Assembly (NCBI RefSeq): GCF_003628435.1
Contig: NZ_RBZN01000032.1
Location: forward strand, 1-36,427
Length of the DNA stretch: 36,427 nt
Origin: Ureibacillus endophyticus
GTDB taxonomy: Bacteria; Bacillota; Bacilli; Bacillales_A; Planococcaceae
Reading direction: 5' to 3'
Below, piece by piece: positions 1 through 7,476 of this stretch. The notes beneath the pieces are model-generated. The model saw only the letters and a list, made by a program, of their open reading frames with translations. It did not search any database and was not told where the DNA came from. Position 1 is the stretch's first letter, and every line of letters begins with the position of its first letter. A program made the position numbers and the translations under genes.

Positions 1-223
1 AAAAATATGGGCGCAACCTTTTCGGAATGTTTGTCAAGAGCGATTGTCCCCTCGTTCGGAGAGTACTTATCGCCCAATACCTTGTGTTTTTCAATTTTTC
101 ATAGAAGTTTTGACACTACCACAATCCTTGTGAAAAGGTCTATCATTCCTACATAATTGTTATTATATTCTGAAATTAATAGAAAGTATAGAAAACCACT
201 AATCCCAAAAATGAGGTATGTAT
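1..223. other. Upstream region with no recognised gene
   Basis: No gene is recognised before the first coding region. The stretch around positions 108-120 reads TGACACTACC on the plus strand, which could be the terminal inverted repeat of an insertion sequence continuing off the left edge. I see no transposase reading frame to support that. I also looked for an S-box (SAM) leader, because the next gene resembles methionine-salvage mtnE, and did not find its conserved core. The promoter of the first gene must lie here but no strong -35/-10 pair stands out. Confidence 0.3.
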
Positions 224-1411
224 ATGAAAGCATCAATCAAACTTCAAAAACTCCCTACTCAATTTTTTGCTGCCCTTGCACAAAAAGTGAGTGCCGCAAT
301 ATCAGAAGGCCGCGATATTATAAATCTTGGACAAGGAAATCCTGACAGACAAACCCCTGCCCATATCATTAAAGCTCTTCAATCGACAGCCGAAGATCCA
401 CAAAATCATAAGTATTCGCCTTTTCAAGGTATTCAAGAATTAAAAGAAGCAGCTGCTAACTTTTATAAACGTGAATACAATGTTGATATTGATCCAAACA
501 CCGAAGTTGCCATTCTTGGTGGGACAAAGACGGGGTTAGTCGAACTTCCAATGGCGATATTAAACCCTGGTGATTATATGCTCTTACCTGACCCTGGCTA
601 CCCAGATTATTTGTCAGGTGCTGTGCTAGGCGATGTTTATTATGATACGTTCCCTTTAATAGAAGAAAATGGTTTTTTACCAGATTACAAGGCATTGAGT
701 CCTGAAGTGAAAGAAAGGGCAAAATTAATTTATTTAAATTACCCAAACAATCCTACTGGGGGAACTGCTGACCTTTCATTTTTTGAGGAAACAGTCGCCT
801 TCGCAAAAGAAAATGACATTGCAGTAGTACACGACTTTGCTTATGGTGCTCTTGGTTTTGATGGTGTTCAACCTGTTAGTTTCTTGCAAGCTGAGGGTGC
901 AAAAGAAGTCGGCATTGAATTTTACACATTATCCAAAACATATAATATGGCAGGGTGGCGTGTAGGTTTTGCAGTAGGCAACAAGGACATCATCGCAGCA
1001 ATCAACTTAATTCAAGATCATCTTTTCTGTAGCCTCTTCCCTGCTGTTCAACACGCTGCAGCTGCCGCATTAAACGGAGATCAATCTTGTGTAGAAGAAC
1101 AACGTGCCATTTACGAGAGTCGTCGTAATGTATTAATTGAAGAAGCACATCGTATTGGATGGGACGTCAAAGCTCCAAAAGGTTCATTCTTTGCATGGCT
1201 GAAAGTACCAAATGGATTTACAAGCGAAGAATTTACAAACTTATTGCTGGAAAAGGCCAATGTCGCAGTAGCATCAGGTAATGGCTTTGGTGAATATGGA
1301 GAAGGCTATGTACGAGTTGGCTTACTTGTCAGTGAGGAGCGAATGAAGGAAGCAATTATGCGAATTGAAAAGCTTGGTTTATTTAAAGGTGAACCTGCCT
1401 CTATTTTATAA
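224..1411 (+). CDS. mtnE: PLP-dependent aminotransferase, MtnE (YkrV)-like
   Basis: This is a 395-residue fold-type I aminotransferase. By recall it closely matches Bacillus MtnE, which transaminates 2-keto-4-methylthiobutyrate to methionine in the last step of methionine salvage. Visible landmarks are NLGQGNPD near residues 34-41, the YPNNPTG segment (N176), D204 and Y207 that contact the cofactor ring, the Schiff-base lysine K238 in TLSKTYN, and R246 for the substrate carboxylate. The start at 224 is preferred over an ATG at 218 because the GAGG at 213-216 is 7 nt from 224 but only 1 nt from 218. No other mtn gene is nearby, so it is an orphan copy. The strong MtnE match makes the substrate likely, but related PatA-type enzymes share the fold. 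A hairpin terminator follows the stop. Confidence 0.83.
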   Translation: MKASIKLQKLPTQFFAALAQKVSAAISEGRDIINLGQGNPDRQTPAHIIKALQSTAEDPQNHKYSPFQGIQELKEAAANFYKREYNVDIDPNTEVAILGGTKTGLVELPMAILNPGDYMLLPDPGYPDYLSGAVLGDVYYDTFPLIEENGFLPDYKALSPEVKERAKLIYLNYPNNPTGGTADLSFFEETVAFAKENDIAVVHDFAYGALGFDGVQPVSFLQAEGAKEVGIEFYTLSKTYNMAGWRVGFAVGNKDIIAAINLIQDHLFCSLFPAVQHAAAAALNGDQSCVEEQRAIYESRRNVLIEEAHRIGWDVKAPKGSFFAWLKVPNGFTSEEFTNLLLEKANVAVASGNGFGEYGEGYVRVGLLVSEERMKEAIMRIEKLGLFKGEPASIL

Positions 1412-1417
1412 GTATGT

Positions 1418-1452
1418 AAAAAGCGAGTTCTCATTTAGAGAACTCGCTTTTT
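1418..1452. terminator. Bidirectional Rho-independent terminator
   Basis: The arms at 1418-1432 and 1438-1452 are a perfect 15-bp inverted repeat around a 5-nt loop. The stem is flanked by A-tracts on the left and T-tracts on the right, so it can stop both the aminotransferase gene and the convergent ATPase gene. Confidence 0.9.
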
Positions 1453-1459
1453 AATGCCA

Positions 1460-2539
1460 TTATATAAACAACCCAGCAGTACGCTTTTCAAATTCTGCCA
1501 CGTCTAATGCACTATCATGAATTTCACGGATTTTCCCTTCAGCTTCTGCGTACATCTTTGCATAGCGTATCGCGTCTGAAATAGCAGCTTTATATTTAAT
1601 TACGATTGCATTAATATTTTTCTCTTCAACCTCTGTTGGGTGGCAATGCTTGGCGATATCAAAAATTTCGTCTCCTGGTCGATTTTCATCTGGAAAATAA
1701 ACATGAGGCTCGGTACTATCAAAAATACAAAAGTTCAATTCAGGAATAATGACCATATCAATAGAATTAGAATCCAAACCACACCACACTAATTGCACAT
1801 CATATCCCTTAGCCTCTGCTTCATTTGCTAACTTTTTCATCATAGAAGATTTACCTGTTCCCGGATATCCTTTTATAAATAATCGTCTCTCAAGATTTTG
1901 CGTAATACTTTGCAATGTATCCCGTGCACCTTGTGGGGTTAATGTGCCTAGTAAACGATGAGTACGATTCCCCTTCTTTAGCGGAATTGTAGAACCAAAT
2001 AAATCATTAAACAATTGATCCGTTTGCTCGTTTAAACCATTCCAATCCATATGGCGTCTTGTTTCAACTTCCCAATCATCATGTATTGAAATGGCATTTG
2101 CTAACGCTTCAAAACATTTATTATGGTAGTTTTCTTTTGTTTGATTTAGTTGGAGTAGCTGCTCACCGTTATCTAAAAACTTCTGAACATCCACACATTC
2201 ATTTAATGCAATCACTTTTATTCGTGGATCGGAGCTGTTTATGTCATTTGGGAAATTCGTTCCTTGAAGAAAAAGAGTAGAATGGGGTTCTTTTACATAT
2301 ATAGCCTCGTAGGTATTTTCAAATAGTGGATCAAGGAAGTACTCAACGTCTGCTCCTTGCTTATGATAATAATCACCAAGTTCCTTTAATAATTTAGGTA
2401 CTTTAAAACCTGATGCACCTTTAATTAGGTAGACTGTTTTCGCTTCATTATTAATTAAGTCTGTATAAAGTTGCTTAACTCCTTGCCCTGTCAATGCACG
2501 CCCATAAAAATAGGTAACTTGCCCGCTCAGAGACCTCAT
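1460..2539 (-). CDS. P-loop ATPase, PRK06851-like
   Basis: This 359-residue protein has a clear Walker A motif, GYPGTGKS at residues 224-231, in its C-terminal half. The N-terminal half carries a similar but degenerate loop (KGASGFKVPKL, residues 40-50), so the protein looks like two P-loop NTPase halves of which only the second keeps the nucleotide-binding signature. It resembles an uncharacterised Bacillales family annotated PRK06851; I do not know its function. The ATG at 2539 is the only sensible start in frame, and the Shine-Dalgarno-like GGAAGG directly abuts it, which is unusually tight. It converges on the aminotransferase gene and follows the DinB gene on the same strand, but a terminator lies between them. 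Confidence 0.8.
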   Translation of the reverse strand: MRSLSGQVTYFYGRALTGQGVKQLYTDLINNEAKTVYLIKGASGFKVPKLLKELGDYYHKQGADVEYFLDPLFENTYEAIYVKEPHSTLFLQGTNFPNDINSSDPRIKVIALNECVDVQKFLDNGEQLLQLNQTKENYHNKCFEALANAISIHDDWEVETRRHMDWNGLNEQTDQLFNDLFGSTIPLKKGNRTHRLLGTLTPQGARDTLQSITQNLERRLFIKGYPGTGKSSMMKKLANEAEAKGYDVQLVWCGLDSNSIDMVIIPELNFCIFDSTEPHVYFPDENRPGDEIFDIAKHCHPTEVEEKNINAIVIKYKAAISDAIRYAKMYAEAEGKIREIHDSALDVAEFEKRTAGLFI

Positions 2540-2580
2540 CCTTCCATAGCGTAGTACCCTTATTTTTATGTAAACAGCCT

Positions 2581-2641
2581 AAAAAAGGTACCGGGTACAC
2601 ATATAATTCTAAATTTTCAGAATTGTTTGTGTACCCGGTAC
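2581..2641 (-). terminator. Terminator built from a GGTACCGGGTACAC-type palindrome
   Basis: The arms at 2588-2601 and 2628-2641 are a perfect 14-bp inverted repeat. A nested AATTCT/AGAATT pair (2605-2610 and 2619-2624) extends the hairpin. Read on the minus strand it lies just past the DinB stop codon and is followed by six T residues (2586-2581), which is the form of an intrinsic terminator. The high-GC, self-complementary arms are unlike the other terminators here and look like a REP-type repeat unit. Confidence 0.75.
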
Positions 2642-2649
2642 GCAAAATA

Positions 2650-3144
2650 TTATTGAACTTTAGCTAAGTGACGTACGATTTGTCCGTGATGACCAACTAC
2701 GTGTTTTACGATTAAGTGATCAATTAGGAACGATAATGGTTTACCATCGAAGTGTGGATTATAGCTTGGTGCAGTTTTTGCTAAGTCTTCTTCTTTTACT
2801 TTTGCTAATGCTGCCTCTACTTTTGGCACTAGATTTTGTAAAGATGTAATTGCCGTTTCTTTACTTAATTGTGCAACTACACTTTCTTCTACAGCAGCTA
2901 AGCGACGTGCTTGCTCATGGTTACGTCCCCATTTCGCTCCTGGTACAATTAATAAAGCCTCTAAATCTGCTACCCAAAAGTCTACAGCTTCTATCACATG
3001 AGAAACAATTTGCATTGCCGACCATTCTGATTCAGAAGGTTTTACGTAAAGCGTCTTCTCATCAGTATTTTTTAAAACTTCTACAATATCATCAATACTC
3101 TTTTTAAAATCTTCTACTTCTTTACCAAGTAATGCTGTTGTCAT
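2650..3144 (-). CDS. DinB-fold protein, candidate maleylpyruvate isomerase
   Basis: This is a 164-residue four-helix DinB/YfiT-type protein. The expected metal-binding triad is H49 (in VSHVIEA) with H148 and H152 (HVVGH). The DinB superfamily contains mycothiol-dependent maleylpyruvate isomerases of actinobacteria and bacillithiol S-transferases of Bacillales. I also recall a thiol-dependent (L-cysteine) maleylpyruvate isomerase reported from Paenibacillus. The gene is divergent from an IclR gene of the gentisate island, and the best copy of the island's operator lies at its promoter (3168-3190). The isomerisation of maleylpyruvate to fumarylpyruvate otherwise has no enzyme in the window. The DinB fold is seen; the isomerase role is inference. 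The alternative is a generic DinB damage-inducible or bacillithiol-transferase protein. Confidence 0.8.
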   Translation of the reverse strand: MTTALLGKEVEDFKKSIDDIVEVLKNTDEKTLYVKPSESEWSAMQIVSHVIEAVDFWVADLEALLIVPGAKWGRNHEQARRLAAVEESVVAQLSKETAITSLQNLVPKVEAALAKVKEEDLAKTAPSYNPHFDGKPLSFLIDHLIVKHVVGHHGQIVRHLAKVQ

Positions 3145-3167
3145 ATTTTACACCCCTCAAAAATACT

Positions 3168-3190
3168 AATAGTGAATTTATTTCACTATT
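3168..3190. promoter_or_regulatory. Operator 1: AATAGTGAA-N5-TTCACTATT
   Basis: This is a perfect 9-bp inverted repeat with a 5-nt spacer, between the divergent DinB and iclR1 genes. A minus-strand TATAAT (3207-3202) puts the DinB transcription start near 3196, so the operator would cover about +6 to +28. A plus-strand TATAAT at 3229-3234 may serve iclR1. It is the cleanest member of a set of four similar sites, suggesting binding by one or both IclR proteins. Confidence 0.7.
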
Positions 3191-3274
3191 TATACATTAA
3201 CATTATAATATATTTATAAAAAGTATTTTATAATATATTATAGAAAATACTTATACTAGAAAGGATTTATATAA

Positions 3275-4042
3275 ATGACTAAATCGCCAACTACGATCGG
3301 GTCACTTATTCACGCTTTTGATATTATTGAAATCGTTGCTAAAAGTGACTTACCACTAAAATTCACAGAAATACAAGAACTATCCGGAATCTCAAAAAGT
3401 AATTTATATAAATATTTAAATACACTTACTCAAATGGATCTGTTATACCGTGATAAACAAGGTCACTATACATTAGGTTACAAATTCTTAGAATACGGTA
3501 ATTCAGCAATGCATAACAATGACTTTATTACAATGTTAACTCCATATTTTAAGGAAATTAGTAATTTAACGAACTTAACTACAGCCTTAGCTGTTTGGAT
3601 AAATGATACTCCAGTTATTACAAACATTTGGAATACAAATTACGGTTTAAATATTGGCGCCCAAATCGGCACTAAGCTTCCATTACTATCTGCTGCAGGG
3701 AAAATGTTTGCTGCCTACGCTCAAAATGAAGAAATTCAAAATTGGGTGGAAAGAGAAAAAAACAACTACCCTAACTTATCAGATGAAGAATTTCAACAAG
3801 AGCTTATGCAAATAAGAAAAACCCACTCCGCTTTCGCCAAAGAACCCATCGTTAAACATGTTTCCTCCTGGAGTTTACCTATTTTAAATTATAGAAAAGA
3901 ACTAATTGCTACCATCATTATTATCGGCTTTACAGAAGATGTTCCAACAGATCCTTCAATCGAACTTGTTCAACAAGTAATTCAAATAAGTAAAGAAATG
4001 TCACGAATTTATGGTTATAAAGAAGAACTACCACAAGAATAA
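3275..4042 (+). CDS. IclR-family transcriptional regulator 1
   Basis: This 255-residue protein has the IclR layout: an N-terminal winged helix (residues about 8-75, with FTEIQELSGISKSNLYKYL as the helix-turn-helix) and a C-terminal effector-binding domain (about 80-250). IclR proteins of aromatic catabolism sense pathway substrates or intermediates. It is divergent from the DinB gene, with operator 1 in the shared 130-bp gap, so it probably controls that gene and itself. It is a clear paralogue of the second IclR gene at 5481: the DNA-recognition segment KFTEIQxL...KSNLYKYL is nearly identical, so both may read the same operator. The start follows GAAAGGA with 9-nt spacing. A strong terminator follows. 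Confidence 0.9.
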   Translation: MTKSPTTIGSLIHAFDIIEIVAKSDLPLKFTEIQELSGISKSNLYKYLNTLTQMDLLYRDKQGHYTLGYKFLEYGNSAMHNNDFITMLTPYFKEISNLTNLTTALAVWINDTPVITNIWNTNYGLNIGAQIGTKLPLLSAAGKMFAAYAQNEEIQNWVEREKNNYPNLSDEEFQQELMQIRKTHSAFAKEPIVKHVSSWSLPILNYRKELIATIIIIGFTEDVPTDPSIELVQQVIQISKEMSRIYGYKEELPQE

Positions 4043-4047
4043 AATGG

Positions 4048-4087
4048 AGGTGTCCAAAAAGTAAAAACTTTTTGGACACCTTTTTTT
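4048..4087. terminator. Rho-independent terminator
   Basis: Perfect 14-bp arms at 4048-4061 and 4068-4081 surround a 6-nt loop, with a T-tract through 4087. It ends iclR1. On the minus strand the A-rich side offers only a weak T-tract for the convergent monooxygenase gene. Confidence 0.92.
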
Positions 4088-4097
4088 CGTACTATTA

Positions 4098-5294
4098 TTA
4101 CTTACTTACACGTTGGAAGTTTTTATTAAAGTAACCATATAAGAAGTCCACTACATGGTAATCTGTTGGTTTATGGTTTGCAAAAATGTGGTTACGCAGT
4201 GCAATTGTTATTGGGTCTTCCGCATGGATAATTTCTCCCCATTTACGAGCTGTTGTTTGAACCATTGCAGAACGTGGAATACGAACTTCTTGGTAAGCTT
4301 TGAATGCTTCTTCGTACGTATTGTGTTCTTTTAATTTTTCACCTAATACAAACGCATCTTCTAAAGCTTGAACGCCACCTTGTGCAAGGTATTGAAGCAT
4401 TGCATGACCAGAATCTCCTAATAAAGTGATATTACCTTTAGTCCAGTTTTCAATAGGATTACGGTCGAACATTTGCCAACGGAATTGACGATTAATGAAT
4501 TTTAATGCATTTTGTACTTGTGAATGACTACCTTCGAAACGACGAGATAACTCTTCTGGAGTACCCCAGTCTTCAACAGATGTGTCATAAGATTTAAACA
4601 CTACTACTTGGTTATATAATTCACCACGACGAACTGGATATTGAACTAAGTGTAAGTTTGGCCCAACCCACATAATTACATCGTCTAAATCAAAGTTATC
4701 ATCACCTGCGATTTCCTCAATTGGAAGTGTTCCGCGGTATGCTACATATGCTGAGTTAACTGGTGTGTCATCAATAAATAATTTACGAAGGTTTGATTTT
4801 ACTCCATCAGCACCAATTACAGCCTCTGCAGTGAATTTCTCACCATTTTGGTTAATAATCGTTGCAGTATCGCCATCTTGCTCTGCAGTTTGAATAACCT
4901 GATTTGTAAAGAATTGAATAGTACCTTTCTTTTGACAAGCTTCATAAAGAACTCTGTGTAAGTCAGAACGGTGTAACACGATGTATGGCTGACCAAATTC
5001 TTTTTGGAAATCTTCACCTAAGTCAAGTGTTGCTAATTCTTCAGCAGTATACACATCTTTTAATACTAAGCGTTTTGGTAACACTGCATATTTTAAAATT
5101 TCTTCTTTAACTCCTAAACGGTCTAATACTTCTAAAGCATTTGGTGCTAATTGAATTCCTGCACCAACTTCACCGAATTCCGGTGCTTGCTCGAATACTG
5201 CTACTGATTTACCTGTTTCGTTTGTGATTGATAAAGCTGCTGCTAAACCACCAATACCTCCACCTACTACGATGATATCGCTTACATTTGCCAT
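4098..5294 (-). CDS. FAD-dependent 3-hydroxybenzoate 6-hydroxylase (likely)
   Basis: This is a 398-residue class A flavoprotein monooxygenase. It shows the N-terminal dinucleotide motif GGGIGG (11-16), the DG motif GADGVKSNLR (161-170) and the GD motif around G293-D294. The GD segment reads LQYLAQGGVQALED, which matches the 3-hydroxybenzoate 6-hydroxylase type rather than the salicylate 1-hydroxylase type (usually a GAGQ sequence). H215, Y219 and Q301 line up with active-site residues I recall for the Rhodococcus 3-hydroxybenzoate enzyme (H213, Y217, Q301). It would use NADH and O2 to make gentisate in the cytoplasm. The adjacent gentisate genes support that product. A salicylate 5-hydroxylating activity cannot be fully excluded. 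It is divergent from iclR2, with operator 2 at its promoter. Confidence 0.85.
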   Translation of the reverse strand: MANVSDIIVVGGGIGGLAAALSITNETGKSVAVFEQAPEFGEVGAGIQLAPNALEVLDRLGVKEEILKYAVLPKRLVLKDVYTAEELATLDLGEDFQKEFGQPYIVLHRSDLHRVLYEACQKKGTIQFFTNQVIQTAEQDGDTATIINQNGEKFTAEAVIGADGVKSNLRKLFIDDTPVNSAYVAYRGTLPIEEIAGDDNFDLDDVIMWVGPNLHLVQYPVRRGELYNQVVVFKSYDTSVEDWGTPEELSRRFEGSHSQVQNALKFINRQFRWQMFDRNPIENWTKGNITLLGDSGHAMLQYLAQGGVQALEDAFVLGEKLKEHNTYEEAFKAYQEVRIPRSAMVQTTARKWGEIIHAEDPITIALRNHIFANHKPTDYHVVDFLYGYFNKNFQRVSK

Positions 5295-5336
5295 ATTTCA
5301 TATCCCCCTAAATTGTTTTTATTTTCGAATTCCACA

Positions 5337-5359
5337 AATAGAGAACTATGTTCCCTGTA
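5337..5359. promoter_or_regulatory. Operator 2 at the monooxygenase promoter
   Basis: AATAGAGAA-N5-TTCCCTGTA matches the operator consensus at 8 of 9 positions on the left arm and 6 of 9 on the right, with the same 5-nt spacer. A minus-strand promoter lies just upstream: TTGACT at 5396-5391, a 16-nt spacer and GATAAA at 5374-5369. The start would be near 5362, so the site would cover the first transcribed bases. Confidence 0.55.
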
Positions 5360-5368
5360 TATGAAAAC

Positions 5369-5396
5369 TTTATCTCATTCCATAACGATTAGTCAA
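5369..5396 (-). promoter_or_regulatory. Predicted promoter of the monooxygenase gene
   Basis: TTGACT (5396-5391) and GATAAA (5374-5369) are separated by 16 nt on the minus strand. The -10 box is weak but the position relative to operator 2 matches the arrangement at the hydrolase and TRAP promoters. Confidence 0.45.
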
Positions 5397-5420
5397 TACA
5401 AATATTAAAAATTTTGAAAT

Positions 5421-5449
5421 TTCTTATAAACGAATATCTTTGCTATAAT
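5421..5449 (+). promoter_or_regulatory. Predicted promoter of iclR2
   Basis: A perfect TATAAT at 5444-5449 has a weak TTCTTA 17 nt upstream (5421-5426). It drives toward the IclR gene starting at 5481. Confidence 0.4.
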
Positions 5450-5480
5450 ATCCTCTAATTATGAAAATAGGGTGAGTATA

Positions 5481-6263
5481 ATGACGACAGAAAACAAAAC
5501 TACTGTAATTCAATCATTACAAATCGGGTTAAATATTTTAGAAATCTTAGCAAAAGAAAAAGAACCGCTTAAATTTACAGAAATACAAAATTTAACTTCC
5601 ATGACGAAAAGTAACTTATACAAATATTTAGCTACATTAAGTCAATTCGGAATGATTTACCGAAACCCACATACAAATACATATACACTCGGACATAAAT
5701 TAGTGCAGTTGGGGAATATTGCTTTAGGCCACACTTCTTTAATAGAAATGGTGATTCCGTATTTCAAAAAAATTAATGAACAAGCAAACTTAACCGTCTT
5801 GTTAGCGGTTCCCTCGCCACAAGGACCATTAATTTCTTATATTTCAAGTAGTGTTGAATATGGGATAAATATAGGAGCACAAATGGGGACTCACTTACCT
5901 CTCAACTGCTCAACAGGGATCATATTTTCTAGTTTTGAAAAAAATACGATTATGAAAGAATGGGAATTAGAAGAGTTAATGAAATTTAGTAAAAGTGAGT
6001 TGGAGCAATTTAAAGAAGCAAAGGAAAAAACAAAGCAATTATACTTTGCCACTAAAAAAGAGCCGTTAGTGACACATGTTTCTTCATTTAGTGTCCCAAT
6101 TTTAAATTTTGATGAAGAACTATTAGGAGCCATTACGGTTGTAGGAATTACAGAGACTGTACCAAAAACATTAGACGATCCAACTGGTCAATTTGTATTA
6201 GGGATCGCAAGGGAGATTTCAGAATATTACGGTTACACAAGAAAGCCATTAAAAGGAATCTAG
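5481..6263 (+). CDS. IclR-family transcriptional regulator 2
   Basis: This 260-residue regulator is a paralogue of the IclR protein at 3275, with the same order of domains: winged helix (residues about 10-75) and effector-binding domain (about 85-250). Strongly shared segments include PLKFTEIQ, SNLYKYL, YTLG and, in the effector domain, GINIGAQMGTHLPL against GLNIGAQIGTKLPL. The ATG at 5481 follows GGTGAG; an upstream GTG at 5472 has no ribosome binding site. It lies between the monooxygenase gene (divergent) and the hydrolase gene (downstream, own promoter), so it is well placed to control both. Having two close IclR paralogues in one pathway suggests either two effectors (for example 3-hydroxybenzoate and gentisate) or heteromeric control; neither can be decided here. 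Confidence 0.88.
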   Translation: MTTENKTTVIQSLQIGLNILEILAKEKEPLKFTEIQNLTSMTKSNLYKYLATLSQFGMIYRNPHTNTYTLGHKLVQLGNIALGHTSLIEMVIPYFKKINEQANLTVLLAVPSPQGPLISYISSSVEYGINIGAQMGTHLPLNCSTGIIFSSFEKNTIMKEWELEELMKFSKSELEQFKEAKEKTKQLYFATKKEPLVTHVSSFSVPILNFDEELLGAITVVGITETVPKTLDDPTGQFVLGIAREISEYYGYTRKPLKGI

Positions 6264-6323
6264 TGAAATGGTTGGATTTTCCCTCTCCTATTTTGCTAGA
6301 CATTGAACTAAATAATCGCTACG

Positions 6324-6354
6324 AGCATTGAGTTTATGGAACTCAATGCTTTTT
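6324..6354 (+). terminator. Rho-independent terminator after iclR2
   Basis: Perfect 11-bp arms at 6324-6334 and 6340-6350 surround a 5-nt loop, followed by T residues to 6354. It separates iclR2 from the hydrolase promoter. Confidence 0.88.
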
Positions 6355-6395
6355 ATTTACTCATAATGCAATTTATTTTCTGAAAACAAATAATA

Positions 6396-6424
6396 TTGAC
6401 ATTCTTCTCGAAAGCTATTAATCT
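6396..6424 (+). promoter_or_regulatory. Promoter of the hydrolase-dioxygenase operon
   Basis: A consensus TTGACA (6396-6401), a 17-nt spacer and TAATCT (6419-6424). The expected start is near 6431, directly at operator 3, which fits repression in the absence of an inducer. Confidence 0.65.
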
Positions 6425-6431
6425 TTTTATA

Positions 6432-6454
6432 AATAGTGAACTAAATTCATCATT
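6432..6454. promoter_or_regulatory. Operator 3 at the hydrolase promoter
   Basis: AATAGTGAA-N5-TTCATCATT. The left arm is identical to operator 1 and the right arm differs by an internal change. The spacer is again 5 nt. It begins at about +1 relative to the predicted promoter and ends 11 nt before the ribosome binding site. Confidence 0.65.
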
Positions 6455-6475
6455 CGTGAAAACAGGAGGATAACA

Positions 6476-7426
6476 ATGAAACTTATTAACTTTACTAAAG
6501 ATGGACATACACGTGCAGGTGCAATCGTTGAAAACCAAGTAATCGATTTAAACTACGCATACCAAGCACAACTAAAAGCAGAAGGTAAATACCGTTACGA
6601 ACAAATCGCAGCTGCATTTGTTCCAAATAATACAGACGAATTATACCAAGGTGGTAAAGAAAGTATTGCATTAGCAAATGGTGCAATCGAGTTCGCTCTT
6701 GCCTACCCAGATAGCTTTGACAAAAAGTTAGTTCACGAACTTTCTGATGTTAAAGTAGAAGCTCCAGTAATTAAACCAGGTAAAATTATTTGCGTTGGTC
6801 ACAACTTCCGTAAACACATTCAAGAAATGGGTCGTGAAATCCCTTCAAATCCAGTAATCTTTGCAAAATTTGCAAACACAATTTTAGGACCACAAGACGA
6901 TATTCCATTCTATCCAATTTCTGATCAATTAGATTACGAAGCTGAATTTACTTTTGTTGTTGGTAAACAAGCGCGTAATGTATCTGAAGAAGATGCACTT
7001 GATTATGTAGCTGGTTATACAATTACAAATGACGTAACGTATCGTGACATTCAACGCCGTACATTACAATGGCTACAAGGTAAAACTGTAGATGGTTCTG
7101 CTCCAATGGGTCCATATTTAGTAACTTCTGACGAGCTAACAAATCCATCTGGTTTATCTATGGTATTAAAAGTAAACGGAGAAGTTCGTCAAGATACAAA
7201 CACAGAAGATTTAGTATTCTCTGTTCCTAAATTAGTAGCATTCCTATCAAACTTAATGACGCTTGAACCAGGTGATGTTGTATTAACAGGTACTCCTGGT
7301 GGTGTTGGTGTCGCAATGGATCCTCCAACATTCTTAAAAGATGGAGACGTTGTAACAATCGAAATCGACCAAATTGGTGTGTTAGAAAATAAAGTTAGAG
7401 CTACAGAGGCAGTTCCAGTTAGATAA
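6476..7426 (+). CDS. FAH-family hydrolase, likely fumarylpyruvate hydrolase
   Basis: This 316-residue protein belongs to the fumarylacetoacetate hydrolase family. The divalent-metal ligands are recognisable as E155 and E157 (DYEAEF) and D186 (ITND). Other family marks are the VGHNFRKH segment (108-114), K203 in QGKTVDG and LTGTPGGVG (270-278). Next to gentisate 1,2-dioxygenase, the most likely reaction is hydrolysis of fumarylpyruvate to fumarate and pyruvate; some homologues cut maleylpyruvate directly, which would make an isomerase unnecessary. GGAGG at 6465-6469 is 6 nt from the ATG. It leads an operon with the dioxygenase gene under operator 3. A hairpin with a T-tract sits between the two genes. 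Confidence 0.87.
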   Translation: MKLINFTKDGHTRAGAIVENQVIDLNYAYQAQLKAEGKYRYEQIAAAFVPNNTDELYQGGKESIALANGAIEFALAYPDSFDKKLVHELSDVKVEAPVIKPGKIICVGHNFRKHIQEMGREIPSNPVIFAKFANTILGPQDDIPFYPISDQLDYEAEFTFVVGKQARNVSEEDALDYVAGYTITNDVTYRDIQRRTLQWLQGKTVDGSAPMGPYLVTSDELTNPSGLSMVLKVNGEVRQDTNTEDLVFSVPKLVAFLSNLMTLEPGDVVLTGTPGGVGVAMDPPTFLKDGDVVTIEIDQIGVLENKVRATEAVPVR

Positions 7427-7447
7427 TTGGGTTTTAGAAAAGGTTGA

Positions 7448-7476
7448 GAGTAGTGATTCGCACTACTCCCCTTTTT
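7448..7476 (+). terminator. Intercistronic terminator-like hairpin
   Basis: GAGTAGTG (7448-7455) and CACTACTC (7461-7468) form a perfect 8-bp stem with a 5-nt loop, followed by CCC and a five-T run (7472-7476). It sits between the hydrolase and dioxygenase genes. The dioxygenase must be expressed by read-through or by a weak internal promoter (TTCGCA at 7457 and TATAAA at 7480, 17 nt apart). Confidence 0.65.

Noticed and set aside
1-130. Insertion sequence end at the left edge
   Set aside because: The TGACACTACC sequence is suggestive, but there is no transposase fragment, no second end and no target duplication in view.
1-217. SAM (S-box) riboswitch upstream of the mtnE-like gene
   Set aside because: Bacillus methionine-salvage genes often carry S-box leaders, but the conserved core and the terminator/antiterminator pair are not present here.
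4098-5294. Salicylate 1-hydroxylase
   Set aside because: The GD-motif region lacks the GAGQ pattern and the neighbours form a gentisate rather than a catechol pathway.
7448-7468. Fifth operator of the regulon before the dioxygenase gene
   Set aside because: The GTG and CAC elements are 5 nt apart rather than 9, and the T-run downstream makes a terminator the better reading.
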